Source: an uncultured Phaeodactylibacter sp. (GTDB taxonomy: Bacteria > Bacteroidota > Bacteroidia > Chitinophagales > Saprospiraceae). From it: DNA of 64,000 nt. The DNA lies in assembly GCA_913057245.1 (NCBI GenBank), contig CAJXNH010000014.1:1-64000 (forward strand), in the 5' to 3' direction. Positions 24,881 to 33,874 of this stretch are shown here, in pieces. The notes beneath the pieces were generated by a model. The model worked only from the letters and a program-made list of their open reading frames with translations. It did no database searches and was not told the origin of the DNA. How positions within the stretch are numbered: the stretch's first letter is position 1; every line of letters begins with the position of its first letter. The translations under genes were made by a program, and so were the position numbers.

Positions 24881-26158
24881 TTATTTATTCAGCACATCCG
24901 TTTTGATAAAATCATTGCGCAGTACCGGTTGCCAATCGAATTCTGGTAGTGAAGTGACTTCGAAGAGTTGCTCCGGGGGCGTACGTAAAATCAGGTCCGT
25001 AAACGCATCTTCCAGCCGCTTAAGCTCTTGCAGTCCTTCCTTTGATAGTTGCTGCTGTTCGGCAAGTGCCGACAGACGGATGATTTCTGCGGGCTTCACG
25101 CCAGGTTTCAGCTGAATGCCCAGCGTTTGACCATTGTCTGTACGCTGAACGATGAACAGGTAAGGTATGTCCCGGGTGGTATAGAAGGTGTTGAAGGGAT
25201 AGCGTGCTCCAGTCATGTACGTGGCAGCATCCACAAGACAGGGCGTCGGCTTACTGACTGTCCGGAGGCTGGTGCGGTCAATGATGGAATCAGGAAAGAG
25301 TTCGTAGAGGGCTGTTTTTAATCCGACGAAACCAACTGCTAATCCATCGCAGCGGTGCCCATGGAAACGGGTGAGATCTTCGAGGCTTACCAATTGATGA
25401 TGCCGCAATTTTCCTTTGGAAAAGTCGGTATCGAGCACGCTCAACGGTGCCCGGTTACCTGTGGCCGGCAGGTACACGGTGTAGTGGCCATTGTGCTGTA
25501 GCCCATCGAGGTGTCCGGTGGTACTGCGGTCGGCTGCCAGGAAGTGCGGATGGATAAACTGGCCTTTGTGGGTGAATACCCCTTGATGATTACGGGAAAA
25601 GAAGCCTACAATATCGCCTGCTGCCTGCTCCAAAGTAAAGCGTCGTTTGGCACGGTCATGAGCAGCATGGCTGTGCCGATCTTCTGTCTTGTCCCGCATG
25701 ATAATATGATACTCCACCTGGTCCCATTGACCGGATAAGCGGAAGGGGAACGCTTCCTCTGCCCCATAACCATGGGCTTGCCCCAAACTGTCGATCAGCG
25801 CTTCCAGTGCTTTTGGCCCGTCAATGTGGCGGTCCATCTCGTAGGCAGCCCAACGTGGGACGTAGGCGTACACCAGGAATGGCGCCCGTATACCGGGACT
25901 GACCTGAGTTATGATGCCAGAGGGGGTAGCAGTTGCGGTAAACGCTTGCCCATCGAATACGGTGATTTCGCCCTGCAGGTCTTCTACTGGCCCCAGTGCG
26001 AAAAGGTGGGGATGCTCTAAAAGCGTATCGAGTCGAACATGGGGCGAAAGATCGGTGCCCATCATCACATTACGGGCGGCCCCAGCGGTAAAGACCTGCT
26101 GAGCCTGTGCCGAAAAGCTGATTGTAGTTGCAAGGGTAAATGCAATAAAGCAACGCAT
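24881..26158 (-). CDS. Secreted fusion: acetolactate-decarboxylase-like domain plus FmdE-like domain
   Basis: 425 residues with a signal peptide (cleavage near AQAQ, residue 20). Residues about 22-230 resemble alpha-acetolactate decarboxylase: LDTLLEHPHLFALGPVEDLQ, GEITVFDG, and the zinc region FIHPHFLAADRSTTGHLDG with His203, His205 and His216 in place. Residues about 255-400 resemble the FmdE domain of formylmethanofuran dehydrogenase: RFHGHRCDGLAVG (His266, His268, Cys270) and PCLVDAATYMTGA (Cys307, Asp310). The FmdE zinc-finger tail is missing. This combination outside the cytoplasm is unusual, since both relatives are cytoplasmic metal-dependent proteins. It is the last gene of an ArsR-thioredoxin-permease operon, 18 bases after the permease. 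Metal capture or a cofactor reaction are both possible. Confidence 0.75.
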   Translation of the reverse strand: MRCFIAFTLATTISFSAQAQQVFTAGAARNVMMGTDLSPHVRLDTLLEHPHLFALGPVEDLQGEITVFDGQAFTATATPSGIITQVSPGIRAPFLVYAYVPRWAAYEMDRHIDGPKALEALIDSLGQAHGYGAEEAFPFRLSGQWDQVEYHIIMRDKTEDRHSHAAHDRAKRRFTLEQAAGDIVGFFSRNHQGVFTHKGQFIHPHFLAADRSTTGHLDGLQHNGHYTVYLPATGNRAPLSVLDTDFSKGKLRHHQLVSLEDLTRFHGHRCDGLAVGFVGLKTALYELFPDSIIDRTSLRTVSKPTPCLVDAATYMTGARYPFNTFYTTRDIPYLFIVQRTDNGQTLGIQLKPGVKPAEIIRLSALAEQQQLSKEGLQELKRLEDAFTDLILRTPPEQLFEVTSLPEFDWQPVLRNDFIKTDVLNK

Positions 26159-26170
26159 AGATTAAACTAG

Positions 26171-26181
26171 ATTTGTCTAAA
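26171..26181 (-). promoter_or_regulatory. Core of the shared metalloregulator-like motif
   Basis: TTTAGACAAAT on the minus strand, 12 bases before the fusion-gene start and overlapping the permease stop. It is identical to the core of the site at 5202-5222. The match is short and the position is unusually close to the start codon. Confidence 0.35.
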
Positions 26182-27151
26182 GAATAAGGTTGAACAATAG
26201 CCCGGACAAGATGATAAAGGTGGTCACCACCCCGAAAAAGATCAGGATCAGCTTCATGGTCATTACCTTTTTGAGCAGGGTCGCTTCCGGCAGGGAAAGT
26301 CCGATTGTGCCCATCATAAAAGCGATGGCTGTACCCAGGGGGATACCCTTCGCGACAAAGACCTGAATGACCGGTACGATACCGGCAGCGTTAGCATACA
26401 TCGGGACAGCGAGTATTACAGCCAGTGGAACGGTCCACCATTGGCCTCCGCCCAGGTATTGCTCAAAAAAGTCTTCCGGGACATAACCATGCATGGCTGC
26501 ACCGATCCCAATACCAACAAGAACATAAAGTAAAACGCCCCTCACGATACTCAGGGCTTCCTGTGTGATGCCAGGCAGGCGCTGCCGGAAAGTCTGCCCG
26601 TTTTCTTCAAAATCCCCTGCCAGCGCAGGCTGCTCCGCCATTTTTTGCACCCAGTCACTGAGGTAGCGCTCTACGCCCAGCCTTCCGAGTACCCATCCGC
26701 CGACCGCACCCAGCAAAATACCGGAGCCGGCGTAAATCAGCGTCGTTTCGAGCCCAAACATGCCGAGGAATAAAGCTAATGCCACTTCATTGACCAGAGG
26801 GGAGGTGATGAGAAAGGCAAAGGTGACGCCAATCGGTATGCCTCCGCGTACGAACCCGATAAACAAGGGCACAGAGGAGCAGGAACAAAATGGCGTCACC
26901 GCTCCAAAAATGGAGGCTAACAGGTGCTCTAATCCGAATAGCCGGTTGCGCTGTAGAAAGCTGCGCAGCCGTTCAACCGGAAAGTAGGCATTGACTATGC
27001 CCATAACAAAGGTGATGAGAAACAGCAGCAGCAGGATTTTGACGGTGTCGTACACGAAAAAATGCAGGGCTGCTCCCAGATGAGTGTCCGGTGCGAGCCC
27101 CAGCAAGCCAAAAATCAGCTGATCCGCCAGCCATTCTATCCAGGTGAACAT
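26177..27151 (-). CDS. Permease of the DUF318/ArsP-SO_0444 type
   Basis: 324 residues with eight or so membrane helices. The family signature PFCSCSSVPLFIGFVRGGIP (about residues 87-106) and its mirrored second-half glycine loop are present. The CSCS cysteines are thought to bind a thiophilic metal or organometalloid. Characterised relatives export trivalent organoarsenicals (ArsP) or relate to Cu/Zn resistance (SO_0444). It sits between a CxxC thioredoxin (3 bases upstream) and the secreted fusion protein, under an ArsR gene. Efflux of a soft metal or metalloid species is likely; the true substrate is not known. Confidence 0.88.
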   Translation of the reverse strand: MFTWIEWLADQLIFGLLGLAPDTHLGAALHFFVYDTVKILLLLFLITFVMGIVNAYFPVERLRSFLQRNRLFGLEHLLASIFGAVTPFCSCSSVPLFIGFVRGGIPIGVTFAFLITSPLVNEVALALFLGMFGLETTLIYAGSGILLGAVGGWVLGRLGVERYLSDWVQKMAEQPALAGDFEENGQTFRQRLPGITQEALSIVRGVLLYVLVGIGIGAAMHGYVPEDFFEQYLGGGQWWTVPLAVILAVPMYANAAGIVPVIQVFVAKGIPLGTAIAFMMGTIGLSLPEATLLKKVMTMKLILIFFGVVTTFIILSGLLFNLIL

Positions 27152-27154
27152 AGA

Positions 27155-27391
27155 TTAGGCTTTTAGCAATGCTTCTAATTCAGCAGCCTTGGGCACACGA
27201 CCTTTAATTTGCACCACCTCGTCGATTACCACCGCAGGAGTGCTCAGGATGTTGTACTGCATAATGTCCTGAATGTCTTCCACTTTCTGAATGTCAGCAT
27301 CAGTGCCCAGATCAGCTACTGCTTTGCGGACGACAGCTTCGGTTTGTTTGCACTTTGGGCAGCCAGTGCCCAGGATTTTGATGGTTTTCAT
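27155..27391 (-). CDS. Small thioredoxin-like (TM0996/MTH895 type) protein
   Basis: 78 residues, the normal size for the small redox-active disulfide protein 2 family. The active site is GTGCPKCKQTEAVVRKA (Cys-Pro-Lys-Cys) and the cis-proline loop is LSTPAVVIDEVVQIKGRVP. Such proteins are very often encoded next to CSCS permeases and are thought to deliver reducing power or handle the metalloid. It is three bases from the permease gene and 56 bases after the ArsR gene, so all are cotranscribed. Confidence 0.92.
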   Translation of the reverse strand: MKTIKILGTGCPKCKQTEAVVRKAVADLGTDADIQKVEDIQDIMQYNILSTPAVVIDEVVQIKGRVPKAAELEALLKA

Positions 27392-27447
27392 GTTTTTCTT
27401 ATTTATAGTTTATCGTCGATTAACGATGAATAGAGGTAAAAAAAGTT

Positions 27448-27756
27448 TTATTCTTCAAAGAAATGGGTGAAAAGCAGTTTGGCTTTCCGCCAATTCTCCT
27501 TGTTGATGCAGTATTTCACCCGTGGCGGATTGATCTCGCCCTGTATCAGCCCTGCATTCTTAAGCTCACGCAAATGCTGGGAAATGGTAGATTGTGCCGC
27601 AGGAATGACTTCAACCAGGTCGCCGGTAAAGCAGCAAGCCTGAGAATCCAGCAATTGCAGGATTTGCAGCCGGGTAGGATGCCCTAATGCCTTGGCAAAT
27701 CGGGCCAGCTCCTGGTTAGCGTTTTCAGAAATGGGCTGCTCGGCAAGTACTTTCAT
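27448..27756 (-). CDS. ArsR-family metalloregulator
   Basis: 102 residues. Winged-helix domain with the recognition region AAQSTISQHLRELKNAGLIQ. The alpha-3 sensor area carries a Cys pair (SQACCFTGDLVEV), as in thiophilic metal-sensing ArsR proteins, though the classic CVCDL motif is not there. The protein ends WRKAKLLFTHFFEE. As first gene of the operon with the thioredoxin, permease and fusion protein, it most likely represses the whole unit until metal binds. No perfect palindrome was identified upstream. It differs clearly from the second ArsR in the window (35047). Confidence 0.9.
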   Translation of the reverse strand: MKVLAEQPISENANQELARFAKALGHPTRLQILQLLDSQACCFTGDLVEVIPAAQSTISQHLRELKNAGLIQGEINPPRVKYCINKENWRKAKLLFTHFFEE

Positions 27757-27845
27757 GCTCTTTAATTTGCTTCATCGTAAAACTACGATAAACGATGAAA
27801 GGATGCAAGTTTTAAGGTGCCAAACTGTCCCACGGAGCCCTGTTT

Positions 27846-29831
27846 CTACTCAATCACTTTTCTAAACTGATCAATGCTTTCCTGGGAGCCGGTAACGTAA
27901 AGGATATCCCGCTGTAGGATTACCTCGTCAGGGCCGGTGTGTGTGAGGAGCTCGTCTTTTCTGGAGAGGCCAAGGATATTGATCCCAAATCGGTTTCTCA
28001 CATCAAGTTCGCTTAGCGTTTTTCCCACAATGCGGTAGCTGTCCGTTCTGACCTTCAGGCTGGTGATGTCAAACTCCGGATATTGGCTGGGGCGGAAAGT
28101 GCGGGGGATGCTCTTCTTGTTTTGGAAGAGGCTGTAGTTATCCGAGCGGGTGATCTCCGCAAAGTGCTCGATGTCGTCCTCAGGGATCAGGAAGTAGTGG
28201 AGGGCCCGGGAAAAGATTTCGATGGAGGTCTCGAATTCCTCCGGGATAACGTCATCGGCACCGTGGGCAATAAGCTCGGGTATCTCATTGACAAATCGCG
28301 TACGTACGATAAGGTGGACCGACTGACTGATGGTGCGGATGTTTTGCAGGATCACCTTGGTGCCTTCAGGGTCTGAAATCGCGATGACTACCACCCTGGC
28401 TTTGGAAATGTTGACGGCTTCAAGGATAGGGTCTTTTGCAGCATCCCCAAAAATAATGGGTACGCCCTTTTTTTGTTCTGCTGAAACCGTTTCGGCATTC
28501 AACTCCACCGCTACATACGGGATATTGCTAAAAGCAGCCGCTCTGGCCAGGTTCCTGCCATTGATGCCGTAGCCGATGATCACCAAATGGTTATTGAGCT
28601 GATCTGTAGCAACGGCATGTTTGGCTTCCTGTGAAGCGAGCAGTTTTTCATCCCAGGCCTTTAAAGGACGAAACTTCAGCACCCCAAAAGCGATACGCTC
28701 CGAAAGAATAATGACGAAGGGCGTCAGCAGCATGGAAACAATGGAGACCGCCAGGAAATACTGATTGGTCGATGGATTGAGCAGGTTGTACTGAATGCCG
28801 ACTTTTGAAAGGATAAAGGCAAACTCGCCCACCTGAAAGAGCGCAAGTCCGGTCAGCAGGAAGGTGCGCGGCGGGTATTTCAATACAGCAATTGCCAGGG
28901 AAGCAATGAACGACTTGACTACAAAAACGATTAGGACGACCAGCAGCACAATGCCTATGTTGGCCCAAAAGAATTGTAAGTTCAGCAGCATGCCAACCGA
29001 GATGAAAAAGAAGCTGGTAAATAGCTCCCGGAAGGGCAGGATCACACTTGTAGCCTGATGGCTGTATTCAGATTCTGAAATGACCAGTCCTGCCAGGAAT
29101 GCGCCCAGTGCCAGCGAGAGGCCTGCTTCAGCAGTCAGGAAAGCGACGGCAAAGCAAATGGTAATCGTGGTAATCAGGAAGAGTTCCTTGCTGTCGGTTT
29201 TTGCGATGCTGTGCATCAGCCGTGGCACCAGGTAGCGCGCACTTACGATGGTAATCGCCACCACCACAGCCGTCTTCAGCAGCAGGATGAGGATGCTGCT
29301 TGTGATATCCCCGGACTGCCCGGCAATAATGGGCGTAAACAGCATCATCGGCACTACGATGATATCCTGGAAGATGAGAATAGCGAGGGCATTCCGCCCC
29401 TGAGGAGCCGACATTTCATTGCGGTCCTGCAGTACCTTCAGCACAATAGCCGTGCTCGACAGCGAAAACAGGAAACCCACGAAAAGGGATTCTTCCCAGC
29501 TGTTGCCTAACAGATAATATATCAGCCCAGCTACGACAACTGTCAGCCCTACCTGAAGAGACCCGCCTATGAAGACCGAGTATTTGATGGACACCAGATG
29601 CTTGATGGACAATTCCATGCCAATCACAAAGAGCAGGAGGATCACACCGATTTCCGAGATGAGTTCGATCTGTTCGGATTCGCTCACCAGCCCCAACCCA
29701 TGCGGCCCGATCAGAATGCCAGTCACCAGAAAGCCCAGGATAGAGGGCAGCCGAATGCGCTGCAGTGCGTACACGACGATTGCCGAGAAGCCCATGAAGA
29801 TGAGCAGGTCCTGCAATAAGGGAAAATGCAT
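27846..29831 (-). CDS. CPA2-type cation:proton antiporter (KefB-like) with TrkA domains
   Basis: 661 residues. About 12-13 membrane helices form the Na+/H+ exchanger domain (residues 1-390; GFLVTGILIGPHGLGLVSE, SLSSTAIVLKVLQDRNEM and LALGAFLAGLVISESEY). Then a TrkA-N Rossmann domain (about 410-530; NHLVIIGYGINGRNLARAAA, IIFGDAAKD) and a TrkA-C domain (about 570-661). The architecture matches glutathione-gated or NAD-regulated K+ efflux systems. KefF/KefG partners are not adjacent, so the gating ligand is unknown. It is a single-gene unit. Confidence 0.93.
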   Translation of the reverse strand: MHFPLLQDLLIFMGFSAIVVYALQRIRLPSILGFLVTGILIGPHGLGLVSESEQIELISEIGVILLLFVIGMELSIKHLVSIKYSVFIGGSLQVGLTVVVAGLIYYLLGNSWEESLFVGFLFSLSSTAIVLKVLQDRNEMSAPQGRNALAILIFQDIIVVPMMLFTPIIAGQSGDITSSILILLLKTAVVVAITIVSARYLVPRLMHSIAKTDSKELFLITTITICFAVAFLTAEAGLSLALGAFLAGLVISESEYSHQATSVILPFRELFTSFFFISVGMLLNLQFFWANIGIVLLVVLIVFVVKSFIASLAIAVLKYPPRTFLLTGLALFQVGEFAFILSKVGIQYNLLNPSTNQYFLAVSIVSMLLTPFVIILSERIAFGVLKFRPLKAWDEKLLASQEAKHAVATDQLNNHLVIIGYGINGRNLARAAAFSNIPYVAVELNAETVSAEQKKGVPIIFGDAAKDPILEAVNISKARVVVIAISDPEGTKVILQNIRTISQSVHLIVRTRFVNEIPELIAHGADDVIPEEFETSIEIFSRALHYFLIPEDDIEHFAEITRSDNYSLFQNKKSIPRTFRPSQYPEFDITSLKVRTDSYRIVGKTLSELDVRNRFGINILGLSRKDELLTHTGPDEVILQRDILYVTGSQESIDQFRKVIE

Positions 29832-30200
29832 GGCCGTTGGATTTTTGGGTGAGGGTTAGGTCGGTATTCAGGCATTTAAGCTAACGAAGTGGGATTTGGT
29901 TTGCCAGAGTGGCTTGCTTTTTTTGAAAAGTTGGGGTTCAGTATGCTCAAGTAAGACCAATGTTGATTTCGAATAATTAATTATATTGATCGAATAGAAA
30001 TCATGATTATAAATTTTGGTGCTCAGCTCGGTCACACTAGTGCGACTAGACCGAAATATTTGACAGTCTTTTCACGCTTGAGCGCTTACTGGTGCTGGGC
30101 GTAAACTGTCAAGCATCTACGGCTCAATTCACTAGGTGAGGCACATTGCCATAGAAAGCAAATGGGGTCAAGTGTATAGCCACTGAAAATAGAGATATCA
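29832..30200. other. AT-rich intergenic region before the LRR gene
   Basis: No gene, repeat or convincing promoter is seen. It holds a weak inverted repeat TTGACAGT/ACTGTCAA (near 30059-30111). Base composition turns AT-rich from about 29930 and stays so through the LRR gene. Confidence 0.5.
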
Positions 30201-31733
30201 ATGCGATTTTTTCCTGAACTTTTACTTTTGCTCACGAGCTTATCCTTAAATTATATCCCACCTAATGGCTTATCAAGCGGTAGGCCTTATACTTTACAAA
30301 AAGGTTATACAGCAGCAGGAGCGGACGAGCTTATAAAGATTGGTGATTATAGTGTTCGCCTAGAAGAGTTTAACTCTGGAATTGACTTCAAATACGATGA
30401 TTTTCAGCACTCTCATGGAACATGTTATGCCCAGGTGAAAAAATGGGATAAGTCCTCAGCGAATTACAAGAACTATTTGATTGACAGGACCGGAAAAGCG
30501 TACCCTGTGGTTTACAGTGTTGAGGATCTTACAGATACAACTTTGGCTATAAACCTGAGTAACCAGCAGTTGGACAGCTTGCCAAGCGAGATTTTTGAGT
30601 ATCCAGCGTTACAGGTCTTAATAGCCTCTTATAATCGTATTCAGAAACTACCTGCCGAAATCGGACAGTTGAGTAATCTGAACAAACTTGATATCAAGGG
30701 TAATCAAGTTAGTGACCTACCTGCTGAAATTTCGCAATTAAGCAACCTAAATACGCTTATCCTTCGAGAAAACCAACTGGAAACTTTGCCTCCTGAAATT
30801 GGACATTTGCGAAACTTAGCATTGATTGACCTTTTTGGCAACAAATTAAATGCCTTGCCTCCTGAAATTGGGCAATTAGAGAACTTAACCAAACTTGACT
30901 TATTAGGTAATAAGCTCAGCAGTCTTCCAGTTGAAATAGGGCAGTTAAGAAAGCTGACTGAGCTAAATCTTACCAGTAATGATCTCATTGAGCTGCCTGT
31001 GGAATTGGAACAGTTGCAAGATTTGACCACGCTTAGTATTTCAGGTAATCAATTTAGTGCCTTTCCCGCTGTAGTCACCAAGTTACGGAACTTAATCTCA
31101 TTAAATCTTTCTAACAATGGTTTTAGTGATATACCGCCCGAAATAGGTGCACTAAAAAGCTTAACCTATTTAAATTTATCCTTCAATAATCTTCAGTCCC
31201 TTCCAATCGAAATTGGTGCGCTGCAAAATTTGACTTGGCTTTATTTATTCAGCAACAAACTCTACAACCTTCCCGCTGAAATTGGGTATTTACAAAACCT
31301 GACAGAGCTTAACATTTCCTACAATGACTTCAGTAAACTGCCAGCTGTAGTAACCCGCTTGCAAAACTTAAAATTACTGAACTTAACCTTCAATCACATT
31401 CGTGCCCTTCCCAGTGAGATAGGAAAACTAAAGAACTTGACAACGCTTGAGCTTTTTGGCAACCAGCTCATCTCACTACCTCCTGAGATAGGACAGTTAG
31501 AAAACTTAATCAAACTGGAACTTGGAGCCAACGAACTCAGTGAGCTGCCACCGGAAATAGGGCAGTTAAATAGTTTAGCTCTGCTATACCTTAGAAAAAA
31601 TAATCTTAATGTTTTACCAGTGGAAATTAGTGAGCTAAAAGCACTTCGGTTCCTTAACCTGAAAGAAAATAATTTTTCAGAAGATTATATTCAGCAGTTA
31701 CGGCAGACCATACCTTGGTGTTTGATAAAGTAA
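30201..31733 (+). CDS. Secreted leucine-rich-repeat protein on an AT-rich island
   Basis: 510 residues. A hydrophobic start (MRFFPELLLLLTSLSLNYIP) looks like a signal peptide. About 100 non-repeat residues follow, then roughly 16 leucine-rich repeats of 23 residues with the plant/bacterial pattern LPPEIGQLENLTKLDLLGNKL. A capping segment ends in WCLIK. LRRs form protein-binding solenoids; no enzyme or GTPase (Roc) domain is attached. Codon use is clearly A/T-rich compared with flanking genes, which suggests horizontal gain. Its 3' end abuts a beheaded Uma2 gene. The partner is unknown. Confidence 0.85.
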   Translation: MRFFPELLLLLTSLSLNYIPPNGLSSGRPYTLQKGYTAAGADELIKIGDYSVRLEEFNSGIDFKYDDFQHSHGTCYAQVKKWDKSSANYKNYLIDRTGKAYPVVYSVEDLTDTTLAINLSNQQLDSLPSEIFEYPALQVLIASYNRIQKLPAEIGQLSNLNKLDIKGNQVSDLPAEISQLSNLNTLILRENQLETLPPEIGHLRNLALIDLFGNKLNALPPEIGQLENLTKLDLLGNKLSSLPVEIGQLRKLTELNLTSNDLIELPVELEQLQDLTTLSISGNQFSAFPAVVTKLRNLISLNLSNNGFSDIPPEIGALKSLTYLNLSFNNLQSLPIEIGALQNLTWLYLFSNKLYNLPAEIGYLQNLTELNISYNDFSKLPAVVTRLQNLKLLNLTFNHIRALPSEIGKLKNLTTLELFGNQLISLPPEIGQLENLIKLELGANELSELPPEIGQLNSLALLYLRKNNLNVLPVEISELKALRFLNLKENNFSEDYIQQLRQTIPWCLIK

Positions 31734-31768
31734 AAGTGCGGTATTTTTTAATACCGCCCCGCAGCCAA

Positions 31769-32056
31769 AATGCCCCCGACACCATACTCAACCTCATTCT
31801 GCTCATTGAAGTGTTCTCCGGCTCTACCGAAGCGCGCGACCGCGGCCCCAAATTCGAAGCCTACCGGGCTATCGGCAGCCTGCGGGAGTACGTGCTGGCG
31901 GCACAGGAGCAATACAAGATAGAAAGCTTTTACCGCGACGACGCAGGCAAATGGATTGTCCGGGAGACTGTGGCTGGGTTGGATGCAAACTTCTCTTTTA
32001 CCACGCTGGATTTAGAATTGAAATTGCATGAGGTGTATCAGGGGTTGAAAGTGTAG
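31769..32056 (+). pseudogene. Truncated Uma2 gene (C-terminal half only)
   Basis: The frame from 31769 encodes NAPDTILNLILLIEVFSGST and the rest of a Uma2 C-terminus (DRGPKFEAYRAIGSLREYVL...EVYQGLKV). It aligns with residues 97-191 of the copy at 24254. The N-terminal half, including the first active-site Asp, is missing; the LRR island lies there instead. An ATG at 31715 could start a chimeric peptide, but a working nuclease is unlikely. Confidence 0.8.
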
Positions 32057-32072
32057 GTGTTGGCATCTGATT

Positions 32073-32543
32073 TCATTCAAAAACCTCAGCCAGTGGCAGT
32101 TCAATATCCAGCACCGCGTCTCTGAGCGTTTCTTCCGGGCGGTATATTTCGTAGGTATCCTTGCCGGAAAAAACATAAACATTGCCCAGTTCCAAAAATA
32201 CGACCCATACCGAGCGCACGCCATGATCAAAGTATCGGCCTGCCTTGATGATCAGTTCTCCTAAAGGCTGGGTAGGCGAGCTGATTTCAATTGCACAGAG
32301 TGGTGGCTCCAGCGTCTTGGTCTGATCATTGCGCAGGTCGAGTGGTTGTTTAGGATAAATGCAGAGGTCGGGGACGGAGAGCCAGTCGTCGAGTTGTAAG
32401 CTTAGCTCGGAAAGAATTCGATACTTTTCCTTGTAGCGTAGTTTCAGCTCAAATCCTAAATTAAGCTGCACGGTAGCATGGTTAAAAGAGGGCATAGGCT
32501 TCTGGCGTTCGACTTCGTATTCGTGTTGGCTCACCTCCGGCAT
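32073..32543 (-). CDS. Uma2-like (DUF820) protein, diverged
   Basis: 156 residues from ATG 32543. A longer frame to 32717 would overlap the ACR3 gene and adds residues without family similarity. Core features: LSLQLDDWLSVPDLCIYPKQ (Asp), PPLCAIEISSPTQPLGELIIKAGRYFDHGVRSVWVV (Glu ... Lys) and VYVFSGKDTYEIY. It belongs to a Uma2 subgroup distinct from the copies at 23598 and 24254. It is convergent with the truncated Uma2 and lies 143 bases after the ACR3 gene on the same strand. Confidence 0.8.
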   Translation of the reverse strand: MPEVSQHEYEVERQKPMPSFNHATVQLNLGFELKLRYKEKYRILSELSLQLDDWLSVPDLCIYPKQPLDLRNDQTKTLEPPLCAIEISSPTQPLGELIIKAGRYFDHGVRSVWVVFLELGNVYVFSGKDTYEIYRPEETLRDAVLDIELPLAEVFE

Positions 32544-32686
32544 AAAGGATTCTTTTTTGTAAAAATACGGAAATACGGGGGGATTGTCAATCTTTGGTAC
32601 ACTCCGCTGCTTAGTGCTTGTTGGGATGTGGAATGGCTCTTTTCTTAAAGGTGCCTCGTATTTCATCGTTTGACTGACGGCTCGGC

Positions 32687-33745
32687 TCATGCTGTATAAT
32701 ACCGCCGCCGCAGCCAAAACGCCACAGTCACCAGCACAATCAAAGCCGGCACTTCCACCAGCGGCCCGATCACCCCGGCAAAGGCCTGCCCGGAATTCAG
32801 CCCGAAGACCGCGATCGCTACAGCAATCGCCAGCTCAAAGTTATTCCCCGCTGCCGTGAAGGAAATCGCAGCGTTGCGGGGGTAGTCTGCCCCCAGCCAT
32901 TTTCCCACAAAAAAGCTGATGAGGAAAATCAGGGCGAAGTAAATCAGCAGTGGAATTGCAATGCGGATTACGTCCATGGGTATTTCCACGATCAGCTCGC
33001 CCTTAAGGCTAAACATGACTACAATCGTAAACAGCAGGGCGATGAGGGTTATGGGGGAAATCACGGGCACAAATTGGTGTTGGTACCATTCTTCACCTTT
33101 GGCCCGCACCAGCAGCACCCGGCTTAGTAGCCCCGCCAGGAAGGGGATGCCCAGGTAGAGGGCTACGCTTTCCGCCACCGTAGCGATGGAGATATCCACA
33201 ATTGCCCCTTCAAACCCCAATACCGGAGGCAATACCGTAATGAAGAGCCACGCATAAAAGCTGTAGAAGAAGACTTGGAAGATGCTGTTCAGCGCCACGA
33301 GCCCGGCCCCGTACTCCCGGCTGCCCTCCGCCAGGTCGTTCCACACAATGACCATCGCAATGCAGCGCGCCAGCCCGATGAGGATGAGCCCGGTCATATA
33401 CTCCGGATAGTCGCGTAGAAAAACAATAGCCAGCACAAACATTAGGATTGGCCCCACAATCCAGTTGAGGAACAACGATAAACCCAGGATCTTTACATTG
33501 CGGAAGACCTGAGGCAGCATGCGGTAGTTGACCTTTGCCAGCGGTGGGTACATCATCAGGATGAGGCCGATGGCAATCGGGATATTGGTGCTGCCCCGGG
33601 AAAAGGAATTGACTAAATCGGCTGTACCAGGCAAAAAGTAGCCCAACCCGACACCCACTGCCATGGCCAGGAAAATCCAAAGCGTCAGGTAGCGGTCGAG
33701 GAAGGAAAGGCTTTTGCGAGTCTTGGTGGTGCTTTTTGAAGTCAT
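32687..33745 (-). CDS. arsB: ACR3-type arsenite efflux permease
   Basis: 352 residues, ten membrane helices. ACR3 family residues are in place: the essential Cys in [20 protein letters not shown] and the Glu in [14 protein letters not shown], with [20 protein letters not shown] between. ACR3 pumps arsenite (and sometimes antimonite) out across the inner membrane using the proton gradient. It is the last gene of the ArsR-DUF6428-arsenate reductase-ACR3 unit, 90 bases after the reductase. A MITE-like repeat sits in that gap. The symbol arsB is used here for ACR3, as is common; it is not the E. coli-type ArsB. Confidence 0.93.
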   Translation of the reverse strand: MTSKSTTKTRKSLSFLDRYLTLWIFLAMAVGVGLGYFLPGTADLVNSFSRGSTNIPIAIGLILMMYPPLAKVNYRMLPQVFRNVKILGLSLFLNWIVGPILMFVLAIVFLRDYPEYMTGLILIGLARCIAMVIVWNDLAEGSREYGAGLVALNSIFQVFFYSFYAWLFITVLPPVLGFEGAIVDISIATVAESVALYLGIPFLAGLLSRVLLVRAKGEEWYQHQFVPVISPITLIALLFTIVVMFSLKGELIVEIPMDVIRIAIPLLIYFALIFLISFFVGKWLGADYPRNAAISFTAAGNNFELAIAVAIAVFGLNSGQAFAGVIGPLVEVPALIVLVTVAFWLRRRYYTA

Positions 33746-33769
33746 GCGGATTTCATTTTTTGAGCTGCC

Positions 33770-33874
33770 ATACTGACGATTAAGTGGTTTGCCACAGCAA
33801 ACCTACTCAATGTCAGCATTTACGCTGAGAAGTGGCTAGCTCCGATGTCGCAAACCACTTCGTATTGCGTATAA
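33770..33874 (-). repeat. MITE-like repeat, copy 2 (105 bp), overlapping the end of arsC
   Basis: Inverted copy of the repeat at 9342-9477 with an internal deletion of about 30 bp. The first 68 bp are identical. It covers the last codons and the stop of the arsenate reductase gene. Confidence 0.8.
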
